From positions 1 to 39,490 of the forward strand of contig JAQIBH010000037.1 of assembly GCA_027859205.1 (NCBI GenBank): a stretch of 39,490 bases of DNA, in the 5' to 3' direction. Shown here piece after piece: positions 33,193 to 39,490 of this stretch. Origin of the DNA: Bacteroidales bacterium (GTDB taxonomy: Bacteria > Bacteroidota > Bacteroidia > Bacteroidales > UBA12077). Every line of letters begins with the position of its first letter. Within the stretch, counting starts at the first letter, position 1. The notes under the pieces were generated by a model. That model made no database searches. It saw nothing but the letters and a program-made list of their open reading frames with translations, and was not told the origin of the DNA. The translations under genes and the position numbers were made by a program.

Positions 33193-34110
33193 ATGATTGA
33201 AGGAAAGGTTATATCGGTTAGTTTGTCATCAGAGCGCGGTCCTAAAAAGCCAGAAAATAAACTGGAACTTAATTCAAAAGGTATTGTAGGAGATGTTCAC
33301 TCTGGTACCAGTCGACAGATTAGTATTATTGACATTTCACATATAATTCGATTTAGAGAATTGACCAACGCTCGTGATACTGAGTTCGGCGAATTTGCCG
33401 AGAATATTACTGCAGAAGGATTACACGATATTGATTTTCAGACATTCGATCAATTGCTTATTGGCGATTCAATTTTAGAAGTTACACAGGTAGGAAAACC
33501 TTTTTATGATCAGTTTAGGGAATTAGGTAATTACGTGATGCCTCGTGTTGGTGTATTTTGCCGTGTAAAAAAAGAAGGCATAATTAAACTTAACGATAAA
33601 ATAGAATATATCCCCAAAGTTTATAAAGCCTTAATCGTTACATTAAGCGATAGAGCAAGTGCAGGTGAATATGAAGATCGAAGTGGTCCAAAGATATTTG
33701 AATTATTAGATTCATATTTGAAAAAGTTGCACATAAAATATCAAATTGATAAAAAAATTATTCCTGATCATAGTGAAAAGCTGAGAGATGTAATGACAAA
33801 AGCGAGACAGGATAAATACGATATTATAATTACCACTGGAGGAACAGGAATCGGGCCACGAGATATTACCTTAGAAACTGTGCAACCAATGTTGGATAAA
33901 GAAATTCCAGGTGTAATGGAAATGATTCGAATGAAATATGGACAAGAAAAACCAAACGCGCTATTAAGCAGAGGAGTTGCTGGAGTAATGGGACAAAGCT
34001 TGGTTTATACCTTACCAGGCAGTGTAAAAGCTGTTCAAGAATACATGACAGAAATTTTAAAAACAATGCAACATTTAATATTTATGTTGCATGGAATTGA
34101 TTCACATTAA
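33193..34110 (+). CDS. MOSC domain fused to MogA/MoaB molybdopterin adenylyltransferase
   Basis: A 305-residue fusion. Residues 1-140 are a MOSC domain (GIVGDVHSGTSRQISII, FGEFAENITAEGL, GDSILEVTQVGKP), but the position of the conserved Cys reads KPFYDQF, without Cys. Residues 145-300 are a MogA/MoaB domain: LIVTLSDRASAGEYEDRSGP, IIITTGGTGIGPRDIT, PGVMEMIR, SRGVAGVMGQSLVYTLPGS. This half adenylylates molybdopterin before metal insertion by MoeA. The first half may be a structural or binding remnant. It is co-transcribed with the upstream MOSC gene. Confidence 0.92.
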   Translation: MIEGKVISVSLSSERGPKKPENKLELNSKGIVGDVHSGTSRQISIIDISHIIRFRELTNARDTEFGEFAENITAEGLHDIDFQTFDQLLIGDSILEVTQVGKPFYDQFRELGNYVMPRVGVFCRVKKEGIIKLNDKIEYIPKVYKALIVTLSDRASAGEYEDRSGPKIFELLDSYLKKLHIKYQIDKKIIPDHSEKLRDVMTKARQDKYDIIITTGGTGIGPRDITLETVQPMLDKEIPGVMEMIRMKYGQEKPNALLSRGVAGVMGQSLVYTLPGSVKAVQEYMTEILKTMQHLIFMLHGIDSH

Positions 34111-34111
34111 T

Positions 34112-34119
34112 TATATTTG
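34112..34119 (+). promoter_or_regulatory. Possible -7 box for the second HD-domain gene
   Basis: TATATTTG matches TAnnTTTG directly after the stop codon of the MOSC-MogA gene, 49 bases before the ATG at 34169. Confidence 0.4.
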
Positions 34120-34168
34120 AGCAATCTAATTTATTAACTAACTATACCCAAGTTAAAAAGTACATAAT

Positions 34169-34723
34169 ATGGATAGGAATAAAGCTGAAGGCTTGTTGAA
34201 GAAGTATGTGAGGAAAGATAAAATGCTTTATCATAGCTATGCTGCAGAAGCGGTTATGCGTGCATTAGCCGAAAGTTTAGGGCGCGATGTTGAAAAATGG
34301 GGCTTAGCAGGATTACTCCATGATATCGATACAGAAATTACAAATGCAGATCCTCTAAAACACGGTTTAGTGGCCGAAGATTTGTTACTTGATGAGGGAA
34401 TTGATGCGGATATTGTAGATGCAATTAAAATGCATAACGAAGAAGCAACAGGACTGGAGCGTACAGCCGAATTCCAACATGCCTTAGCTGCAGGAGAAAC
34501 TATAACAGGATTAATTTTTGCAGTTGCATTAGTATATCCCGATAAGAAGATTAAGGATGTAAAACCTAAATCTATAACTAAACGAATGAAGCAAAGTGCT
34601 TTTGCAGCTTCCGTTAGTCGGGAAAATATATTGGAATGTGAAAAGATAGGACTTTCATTAAATGATTTTACTGAAATTGCCCTTGGTGCAATGAAAGAAA
34701 TAGCAGATAAAATTAAATTTTAA
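34169..34723 (+). CDS. HD-domain (HDIG-type) hydrolase
   Basis: A 184-residue HD protein. Metal-ligand positions are YHSYAAEAVM, LAGLLHDIDTEI, HGLVAEDLL, IKMHNEEATG and HALAAGETITGL, the pattern of small HDIG proteins found widely in bacteria. The gene follows the MOSC-MogA gene on the same strand by 58 bases. Such hydrolases act on nucleotides or phosphoesters; no substrate can be named. Its fixed place in a molybdenum-cofactor cluster, with another HD protein in front of moeA, suggests a link to cofactor or nucleotide metabolism (inference). Confidence 0.87.
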   Translation: MDRNKAEGLLKKYVRKDKMLYHSYAAEAVMRALAESLGRDVEKWGLAGLLHDIDTEITNADPLKHGLVAEDLLLDEGIDADIVDAIKMHNEEATGLERTAEFQHALAAGETITGLIFAVALVYPDKKIKDVKPKSITKRMKQSAFAASVSRENILECEKIGLSLNDFTEIALGAMKEIADKIKF

Positions 34724-35044
34724 TCTTTTTTTATTTGTCTGTGCTTAAGAGAATTAGTCCTTCTGTTATTGAATTAGTACATTTAATTTTTTGATTATCA
34801 GCCATTTAATTATACATATAGGCTTATTTTAATTTAAACTTCTTATAAATAGCAAATTTTGAATTCAACCATTTAAAACGATACTCTTAGGTCTGGGCTT
34901 ATTAATATATTCTTTTTAGCATGTTCTAATTCCTGATTTGATTTTTTCATATATTTGAAACCTAATTTAACCATAGTCTTAAAACTTTCTTACTTTCATT
35001 TCGCATTAGCGAAAAATTAACAATGTTTAATTTAAACCTAGCTT
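34724..35044. other. Gene-free interval before mobA
   Basis: 321 AT-rich bases without a credible frame. It contains TATATTTG (34950-34957), a possible -7 box about 88 bases ahead of mobA, and a small perfect hairpin TTTCGC-ATTA-GCGAAA (34999-35014). Neither has strong support as a regulatory element. Confidence 0.5.
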
Positions 35045-35668
35045 ATGGAATTATTTAAGGAACAAAACAAAATGTCGGCTGTAATTCTTGCAGGCGGAGC
35101 AAACGCGCGATTTAATGGCAAAACGAAAGCTAATATTCAGATTAGTGGCGTTAGAATAATTGCACGTACAATAAAAATTCTTCATGAAATTTTTGAGGAA
35201 ATTATTATTGTAACAAACACTCCAGAGGATTTTAAGGGCTATCAGCATTTTACTATTGTGCCTGATGAAATAAAAAATGTGGGACCTCTGGGAGGTATAC
35301 ATGCTGCCATGCGTGTAGCAAAAAATGATTCTGTATTTGTTTTTGCCAGTGATATGCCTTGTATATCAAGTGGATTAATAAAAAAACATATTGAGTTTTA
35401 TTATAAAAGAGAATGTGATGCTGCAATTCCACGAATTAGAGAGGATAAAGAGCCTTTGCATTCAATTTATCACAGGAGAATTTTTGACAGATTGGATAAA
35501 TTCTTAAAAGCACCAAATAAATATTCTTTCGATAATTTTATAAAAGATTTAGATATTAGATATAACAACCTGGACGATATAGTAGAACACAGAAGGGCAT
35601 TTATAAATATTAATACACCACAAGATTTGTCGTGTATGGCACTATATGACGAAGTACACCATTATTAA
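35045..35668 (+). CDS. mobA: Molybdenum cofactor guanylyltransferase MobA-like protein
   Basis: A 207-residue nucleotidyltransferase of the MobA family. The GTP-binding loop is ILAGGANARFNGKTKA, with the PLGGIHAA segment and metal-binding aspartate in FASDMPC. MobA links GMP to molybdopterin to give the bis-MGD precursor used by DMSO-reductase-family enzymes. An ATG at 35075 (M11) sits just ahead of the first strand and has AAGGAA 12 bases before it, so that start is equally possible. A terminator follows 20 bases after the stop. The enzyme implies that bis-MGD enzymes are encoded elsewhere in the genome. Confidence 0.87.
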   Translation: MELFKEQNKMSAVILAGGANARFNGKTKANIQISGVRIIARTIKILHEIFEEIIIVTNTPEDFKGYQHFTIVPDEIKNVGPLGGIHAAMRVAKNDSVFVFASDMPCISSGLIKKHIEFYYKRECDAAIPRIREDKEPLHSIYHRRIFDRLDKFLKAPNKYSFDNFIKDLDIRYNNLDDIVEHRRAFININTPQDLSCMALYDEVHHY

Positions 35669-35688
35669 AATTTCAAAATAATAGAGTG

Positions 35689-35716
35689 AGCCAGAATCAA
35701 TTGATTCTGGCTTTTC
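35689..35716 (+). terminator. Rho-independent terminator of mobA
   Basis: Perfect 12-bp arms (AGCCAGAATCAA 35689-35700, TTGATTCTGGCT 35701-35712) followed by TTTT. This closes the cofactor island. Confidence 0.85.
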
Positions 35717-35717
35717 T

Positions 35718-35734
35718 TGCCTGTCGGCAGACAG
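35718..35734. repeat. Small CCTGTC-GGCA-GACAGG palindrome
   Basis: GCCTGTCGGCAGACAGG lies right behind the mobA terminator and two bases before the yidD stop. The same core, in reverse orientation, is found inside the palindromic repeat at 20081-20171, so it looks like a tiny dispersed element. Confidence 0.6.
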
Positions 35735-35736
35735 GT

Positions 35737-36000
35737 TTATTTTGGTTTATATTCTTTAATGGTAATTTTTGGAACAGGATCATAACCATGTGTTCCCCAT
35801 GGATGGCATTTGGATAATCTTCTTAATCCTAACCAACCACCTTTGAAAGGTCCATGTGTTTTAACAGCTTCAACAAAATATTCGGAACAAGTAGGTGTGT
35901 GCCTACAAGATGCTGGCGTAAATGGAGAAATGCCCCATTTGTAAATATATATTGGGATTAAGAATATGTATCCTATTATTTTGGAGATTACTTTTAACAT
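35737..36000 (-). CDS. yidD: Membrane protein insertion efficiency factor YidD
   Basis: An 87-residue protein with an N-terminal amphipathic/hydrophobic helix and the family core YKWGISPFTPASCRHTPTCS, EYFVEAVKTHGPFKGGWLGL and RRLSKCHPWGTHGYDPVP, with its conserved cysteines. YidD helps YidC insert proteins into the inner membrane. It is usually near rpmH-rnpA-yidC, which are absent here. The promoter box is 18 bases ahead of the ATG. Confidence 0.95.
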   Translation of the reverse strand: MLKVISKIIGYIFLIPIYIYKWGISPFTPASCRHTPTCSEYFVEAVKTHGPFKGGWLGLRRLSKCHPWGTHGYDPVPKITIKEYKPK

Positions 36001-36017
36001 TTAATAAATTTAGATTG

Positions 36018-36025
36018 CAAAGGTA
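36018..36025 (-). promoter_or_regulatory. -7 promoter box of yidD
   Basis: TACCTTTG on the minus strand matches TAnnTTTG and ends 17 bases before the ATG at 36000, giving a leader of about 12-13 nucleotides. Confidence 0.55.
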
Positions 36026-36080
36026 TTATAAATAAAGTAAAAAATTGTTTAGGAAGATCATCCCATAGTTTTAATTATTA

Positions 36081-36161
36081 TGTCATTCTCGCGAAAGCGG
36101 GAATCTATATTCTACATAACTTGAGATTCCTGATCTTCACTTCGTTTCGTCAGGAATGACA
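36081..36161. repeat. TGTCATTC...GAATGACA palindromic repeat, copy 5
   Basis: Starts TGTCATTCTCGCGAAAGCGG and ends CAGGAATGACA. An inner hairpin (TCTCGCGAAAGCGGGA) forms the left half, and GAATCT/GAGATTC arms pair across the centre. It lies between the yidD promoter and the stop of the cytochrome c biogenesis gene. Confidence 0.85.
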
Positions 36162-36181
36162 AAATATATCTGTGATTTAGC

Positions 36182-39100
36182 TTACGAATCCTTTATTTTA
36201 TATGCCTTTTCTTTTATTGTAGCTAAACCAATTAAAGCAAATATCAAAAGTATTATTACCCAGGCCCAAAATGGAAAAACAGGAGGATCGTCAGTTGCGT
36301 AGCTATGCAGACTTTTTCTAAAATAATAATTTAAACCAAAGAATGTCATTAAAACACTGCCAAAAGCTATTACGGAACTAATATTAAATATGAGTCGTGA
36401 TTTCATTTTTGGGATTAACCTAAAATGAAGAACTATAGTATAACATAAAATAATAATTAACGACCAGGTTTCTTTAGGGTCCCATCCCCAATAACGTCCC
36501 CATGATTCATTAGCCCATATTCCACCTAAGAATGTTCCTACAGTAGCTAAAAAAAGACCAATAAATAGTGATTTTTCATTTATATAGCTTAGTTCTTGAA
36601 TTACTAAAGTTATTATTTTGTTATTTTTTTGAGACTTAAAAAGAAACATATTCATATTTATAATTCCTAACAAGAATCCCAAGCCCAGGAATGCATATCC
36701 GATTGTTATAGTTGCAACATGGAAAATTAACCAATATGATTTTAATACCGGTTGTAAATTTGTTAAATGGGGATCATAGTAACTGTGTCCGGCTGTCATT
36801 AATATTAAGAATGCCAATATAGCCGTTCCTGAAAGTGTAATCTTCGAATGACTTGTAAAAGTAAATCCTGCAAGTAAAGCTCCCCATGCAACTAATAATA
36901 GAGTCTCATAACCATTACTCCAGGGTGCATGATTGGTTAAATACCATCTTAAACCCAGCCCAAAAGTATGATATGCAAAGGCAAGTGCTAAAAAAGAGAC
37001 CAGAATCTTAACAGCCAATTGTATTAATTTACTTTTCTTCCTATTGAAATTTTCAACAATTGAAAATATCATAAGGACGAATCCCAATAATCCATAAATA
37101 TATTTCAGTTTGATAAATATATTGGCCTTATTATAAAATGTTTCTATATTAATTTTAATCCTAGATGGAAGAATATTTTCTGGAACACTTTGCCTTTGTA
37201 TATTTTCAATATATCCCAAAATTTGATTTGGTCTTGAATAATTTCCTGTTTTCTGTGCTTCTATTGCTGTATTAACATACTCTTGCATTATATTTCTGTA
37301 GCTTAGGTTTGAGATTTGAAAATCAGCATTGAGCATCTCTAGTTTGCCAGTTAATGGTTTATTTGCTTCAGGATCACTCCAGTCTATCCATTTATTATTT
37401 GTTGAATTTTGTTCTGGGAATATTTTCAGTAATGAACCATTATATGTCCTTATGCAAATATTTACCCGCTCAGTTAACTTAATAATTTCTTTGTTGAATT
37501 TAGTTTGTTCTTTTGGTTTTTTATTGAAAGCAGTTTGCAGATAGTTTTCTAGCTTGTATCTGTTTTGCTCATTAAAAAAATCATTAAAAGAAGCGTATTT
37601 GTTACTAATTCCCAAAATATCTCTAATAGATTTATTACCAACATAAATTATATCTTGTTGCTTCCAGAATAGTGGATTATGAAGCATATCTAAAAAGACA
37701 TGCATTGCATCCATTCTTTCATTTTGTTGTAGAATGATCTTGTCTTTTTTAGAGATTTTGTGCATTACATCATAGGCCAACGAGTTTACGGGTGCAAAAC
37801 GTCCCTCGTATGATTGCACAAGTAGTTTCCCGAACTCCTCAGCATGGTTTGCTAATACGTGATTCTGGGTTTGGTTATTGGTTAATGCAAATCCACTTAA
37901 ACTAAAAGCAGTGAAAAGGATTATTAGTAATTCCTTTCTTTGTAATCTAATATTTTTAATTTTTTTGCTCAATACATTGAATCGTGATTTTTTTGATAGC
38001 ATTAATAGCAAAAATCCTATACCCAAGAGAAAATATCCTATGTAGGAGATAAGTGTTCCATAAAAATCATGATTTACAGAAAGAATTGTACCTTTTTCAT
38101 CTTCATCATATAATGTTTGAAAAAACCTATATCCATCATGATCTAGAACATTGTTTTTAGATATGGAATGGTTTTCCTTTAAATTTTTCCTTTTATCAAT
38201 TAAAACTACTTCGCTTAAATAAGATGAAGGGCTTTGTGAGCCCGAATACTTATTTAAAGTAAAATTATTGAGGTGTATTGAGAAAGGTATTTTTACAGGT
38301 TTTGGGCCATAAGTTATTTCAAATTCACAATCATTAATAAATGTGCTCGTTGCTTTTTGGACATATTTTTCATGATCATAAAACAATTCAACTTTTTTAC
38401 TGATTTTTCCCAATTCTATGTTTGCAAGAAGTACGTCAATTTTATTGTTATCGGGATCTCCTTTAACCCATTTTATTTTGGCATACTTATGATATTTTAC
38501 AAAAAGAAACATCTCTCCGTTAATACTATAAACATGGTTTTCTTTAAAATTGCCAATTGAGTCTTTTTTTATGATTTGAGCAGCCATTTCCGATTTTTTA
38601 TTCGTTCGAATAGGGTAGGGCGACTGAATAAAAAATGCATTGTTTTGTTCTTTAATATTTACAGAGTTTGTTATGGTATTATTATCATACGAAAAAGTAA
38701 TATTGCCTAATTTTTTATAGGCACCTTTTTTAATATAAACAGTTTCAATACCTTCTTTACGTGCAACCGATAATTCAATAATTTCTTTGTCTCCAATATG
38801 TGGAATCATAATTTCCTCTGCATTTCTTATATACTCTTCAAAGCTTACTTTAATGGTTTTATTATTATTGAATTCAAATTCCTGATACTTGGGATTCTTT
38901 CCTATTTGAGAAAAATAGACAGGTTTATTCGTACAAAAGGATGCGTTATTGTTTATTTCTTTAATTTGGAAATAAGGCTCTAAACTAAAAATTAGATTTG
39001 ATGATTCGTTCTCTCTAATGTGCATATCACCTTCAAATCCAAAATAGCGTGTAATACCGGCCCCGACTATCATTATGATAAAAGCAATATGAAGTATGAA

Positions 39101-39346
39101 TGAAGCTACTTTTTCTTTTCGGAATAGTTTATGTTTTTTGATATTTCCAAGTAAATTTAGACTCAGTAAAACTAAAATTGCTTCAAACCATTTGGTATTA
39201 TATATTAATACTCTGGACGTAAAAGTATCATAATGATTTTCAATAAAAGTTGCGATGCCGATAATGATTCCTAAAAGAAGTAAAAGTATAATAGTTGTTT
39301 TATTGGAAAACAGAATGGAGTTTATCTTGCGTTTTGGACTTCTCAT
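36182..39346 (-). CDS. ccsBA: Fused ResB-CcsA cytochrome c biogenesis protein (system II heme lyase)
   Basis: A 1054-residue membrane protein. The ResB/CcsB half has early helices (residues about 17-110, with TTIILLLLLGIIIGIATF), a large periplasmic domain and a further helix near 430-455. The CcsA half (from about 720) has eight or so helices and the heme-handling WWD motif GGIWANESWGRYWGWDPKET. It carries heme across the inner membrane and attaches it to CXXCH motifs of c-type cytochromes. Such fusions are usual in Bacteroidota and epsilonproteobacteria and often accompany nitrite or multiheme reductases; none is seen in the window. It implies c-type cytochromes in this organism. Confidence 0.93.
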   Translation of the reverse strand: MRSPKRKINSILFSNKTTIILLLLLGIIIGIATFIENHYDTFTSRVLIYNTKWFEAILVLLSLNLLGNIKKHKLFRKEKVASFILHIAFIIMIVGAGITRYFGFEGDMHIRENESSNLIFSLEPYFQIKEINNNASFCTNKPVYFSQIGKNPKYQEFEFNNNKTIKVSFEEYIRNAEEIMIPHIGDKEIIELSVARKEGIETVYIKKGAYKKLGNITFSYDNNTITNSVNIKEQNNAFFIQSPYPIRTNKKSEMAAQIIKKDSIGNFKENHVYSINGEMFLFVKYHKYAKIKWVKGDPDNNKIDVLLANIELGKISKKVELFYDHEKYVQKATSTFINDCEFEITYGPKPVKIPFSIHLNNFTLNKYSGSQSPSSYLSEVVLIDKRKNLKENHSISKNNVLDHDGYRFFQTLYDEDEKGTILSVNHDFYGTLISYIGYFLLGIGFLLLMLSKKSRFNVLSKKIKNIRLQRKELLIILFTAFSLSGFALTNNQTQNHVLANHAEEFGKLLVQSYEGRFAPVNSLAYDVMHKISKKDKIILQQNERMDAMHVFLDMLHNPLFWKQQDIIYVGNKSIRDILGISNKYASFNDFFNEQNRYKLENYLQTAFNKKPKEQTKFNKEIIKLTERVNICIRTYNGSLLKIFPEQNSTNNKWIDWSDPEANKPLTGKLEMLNADFQISNLSYRNIMQEYVNTAIEAQKTGNYSRPNQILGYIENIQRQSVPENILPSRIKINIETFYNKANIFIKLKYIYGLLGFVLMIFSIVENFNRKKSKLIQLAVKILVSFLALAFAYHTFGLGLRWYLTNHAPWSNGYETLLLVAWGALLAGFTFTSHSKITLSGTAILAFLILMTAGHSYYDPHLTNLQPVLKSYWLIFHVATITIGYAFLGLGFLLGIINMNMFLFKSQKNNKIITLVIQELSYINEKSLFIGLFLATVGTFLGGIWANESWGRYWGWDPKETWSLIIILCYTIVLHFRLIPKMKSRLIFNISSVIAFGSVLMTFFGLNYYFRKSLHSYATDDPPVFPFWAWVIILLIFALIGLATIKEKAYKIKDS

Positions 39347-39374
39347 TCAGTAAAAATAATAATTTGTACTCAAA

Positions 39375-39412
39375 TAAAAAGAGGGTGTCCAAGAATGGCA
39401 TCCTCTTTTTTT
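39375..39412. terminator. Hairpin terminator upstream of ccsBA
   Basis: GAGGGTGTC (39381-39389) and GGCATCCTC (39397-39405) form a stem flanked by an A run and a seven-base T run. It pairs fully, with two G-U pairs, in plus-strand RNA and less well in minus-strand RNA. No plus-strand gene ends nearby, so it may close a minus-strand gene that lies beyond the window. Confidence 0.6.
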
Positions 39413-39490
39413 ATTAATTAGTTTAGATTATGTTTTTTTTAAGTTAAAACTTAAGGAATAAATTTTCAGTCCAAAAAGCCTTAAAAACAA

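Overview
The window is AT-rich chromosomal DNA, most likely from a marine or anaerobic member of the Bacteroidota, perhaps Bacteroidales/Marinilabiliales-like (the order is inference). The indicators are TAnnTTTG (-7) promoter boxes close to many start codons, few strong Shine-Dalgarno sites, a short primary-type sigma factor, a TonB receptor of the SusC/FecA style with a carboxypeptidase-like N-terminal domain paired with a HmuY-like lipoprotein, FtsX/MacB permeases, and a ResB-CcsA fusion. No rRNA, tRNA, CRISPR array, transposase or prophage was seen.

Layout. (1) 1-983: a CotH-like gene, cut by the window edge and broken by two in-frame stops, then an exported metallophosphatase (989-2146). 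(2) 2312-6216: five neighbouring genes for RNA and transcription (CvfB-type S1 protein, cold-shock protein, DEAD-box helicase, a divergent group-2-like sigma factor, a small RRM protein). (3) 6611-7693: a stand-alone KAS III; 8304-11050: a HmuR/HmuY-like heme-acquisition pair. (4) 11189-13984: rlmF coupled to a DUF1456 gene, then a front-end-type fatty-acid desaturase. (5) 13995-18076: a four-gene molybdate/tungstate uptake operon, wtpA - outer-membrane porin - wtpB - wtpC. (6) 18379-21819: two aldehyde dehydrogenases of lysine and proline catabolism. (7) 22067-24286: a secreted caspase-like/TolB-N/TPR protein. (8) 24543-25312: ppnP and a TOBE-less ModE-type regulator. (9) 25563-27986: an ABC permease. 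(10) 28279-35668: a molybdenum-cofactor island (HD protein, moeA, short moaA, moaC, MOSC protein, MOSC-MogA fusion, second HD protein, mobA), with an unrecognised repeat protein on the opposite strand in its middle. (11) 35737-39346: yidD and a ResB-CcsA cytochrome c biogenesis fusion.

Main result. The wtpA and modE promoters share an identical 22-bp sequence (within 18099-18122 on the minus strand and 24894-24917 on the plus strand). It is built as CGATATG-N10-CATAT and wraps the -7 box TATTTTTG in both places. A related 24-bp site (19 of 24 matching) sits on the -7 box of the pruA-like gene at 21885-21908. With a ModE-type DNA-binding protein encoded directly behind one copy, this reads as an autoregulated metal-oxyanion regulon: uptake through a dedicated porin and WtpABC, then cofactor assembly by the Moa/Moe/Mob genes. 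The regulator lacks the TOBE metal-sensing domains of classical ModE, so how it senses Mo or W is open.

Other notable features are a MOSC-MogA fusion that has lost its MOSC cysteine, a MoaA shortened in its C-terminal half, an internally duplicated protein of unknown function in the cofactor island, several promoters so close to their start codons that transcripts may be nearly leaderless, and five copies of a TGTCATTC...GAATGACA palindromic repeat, one carrying a second small palindrome inside it.
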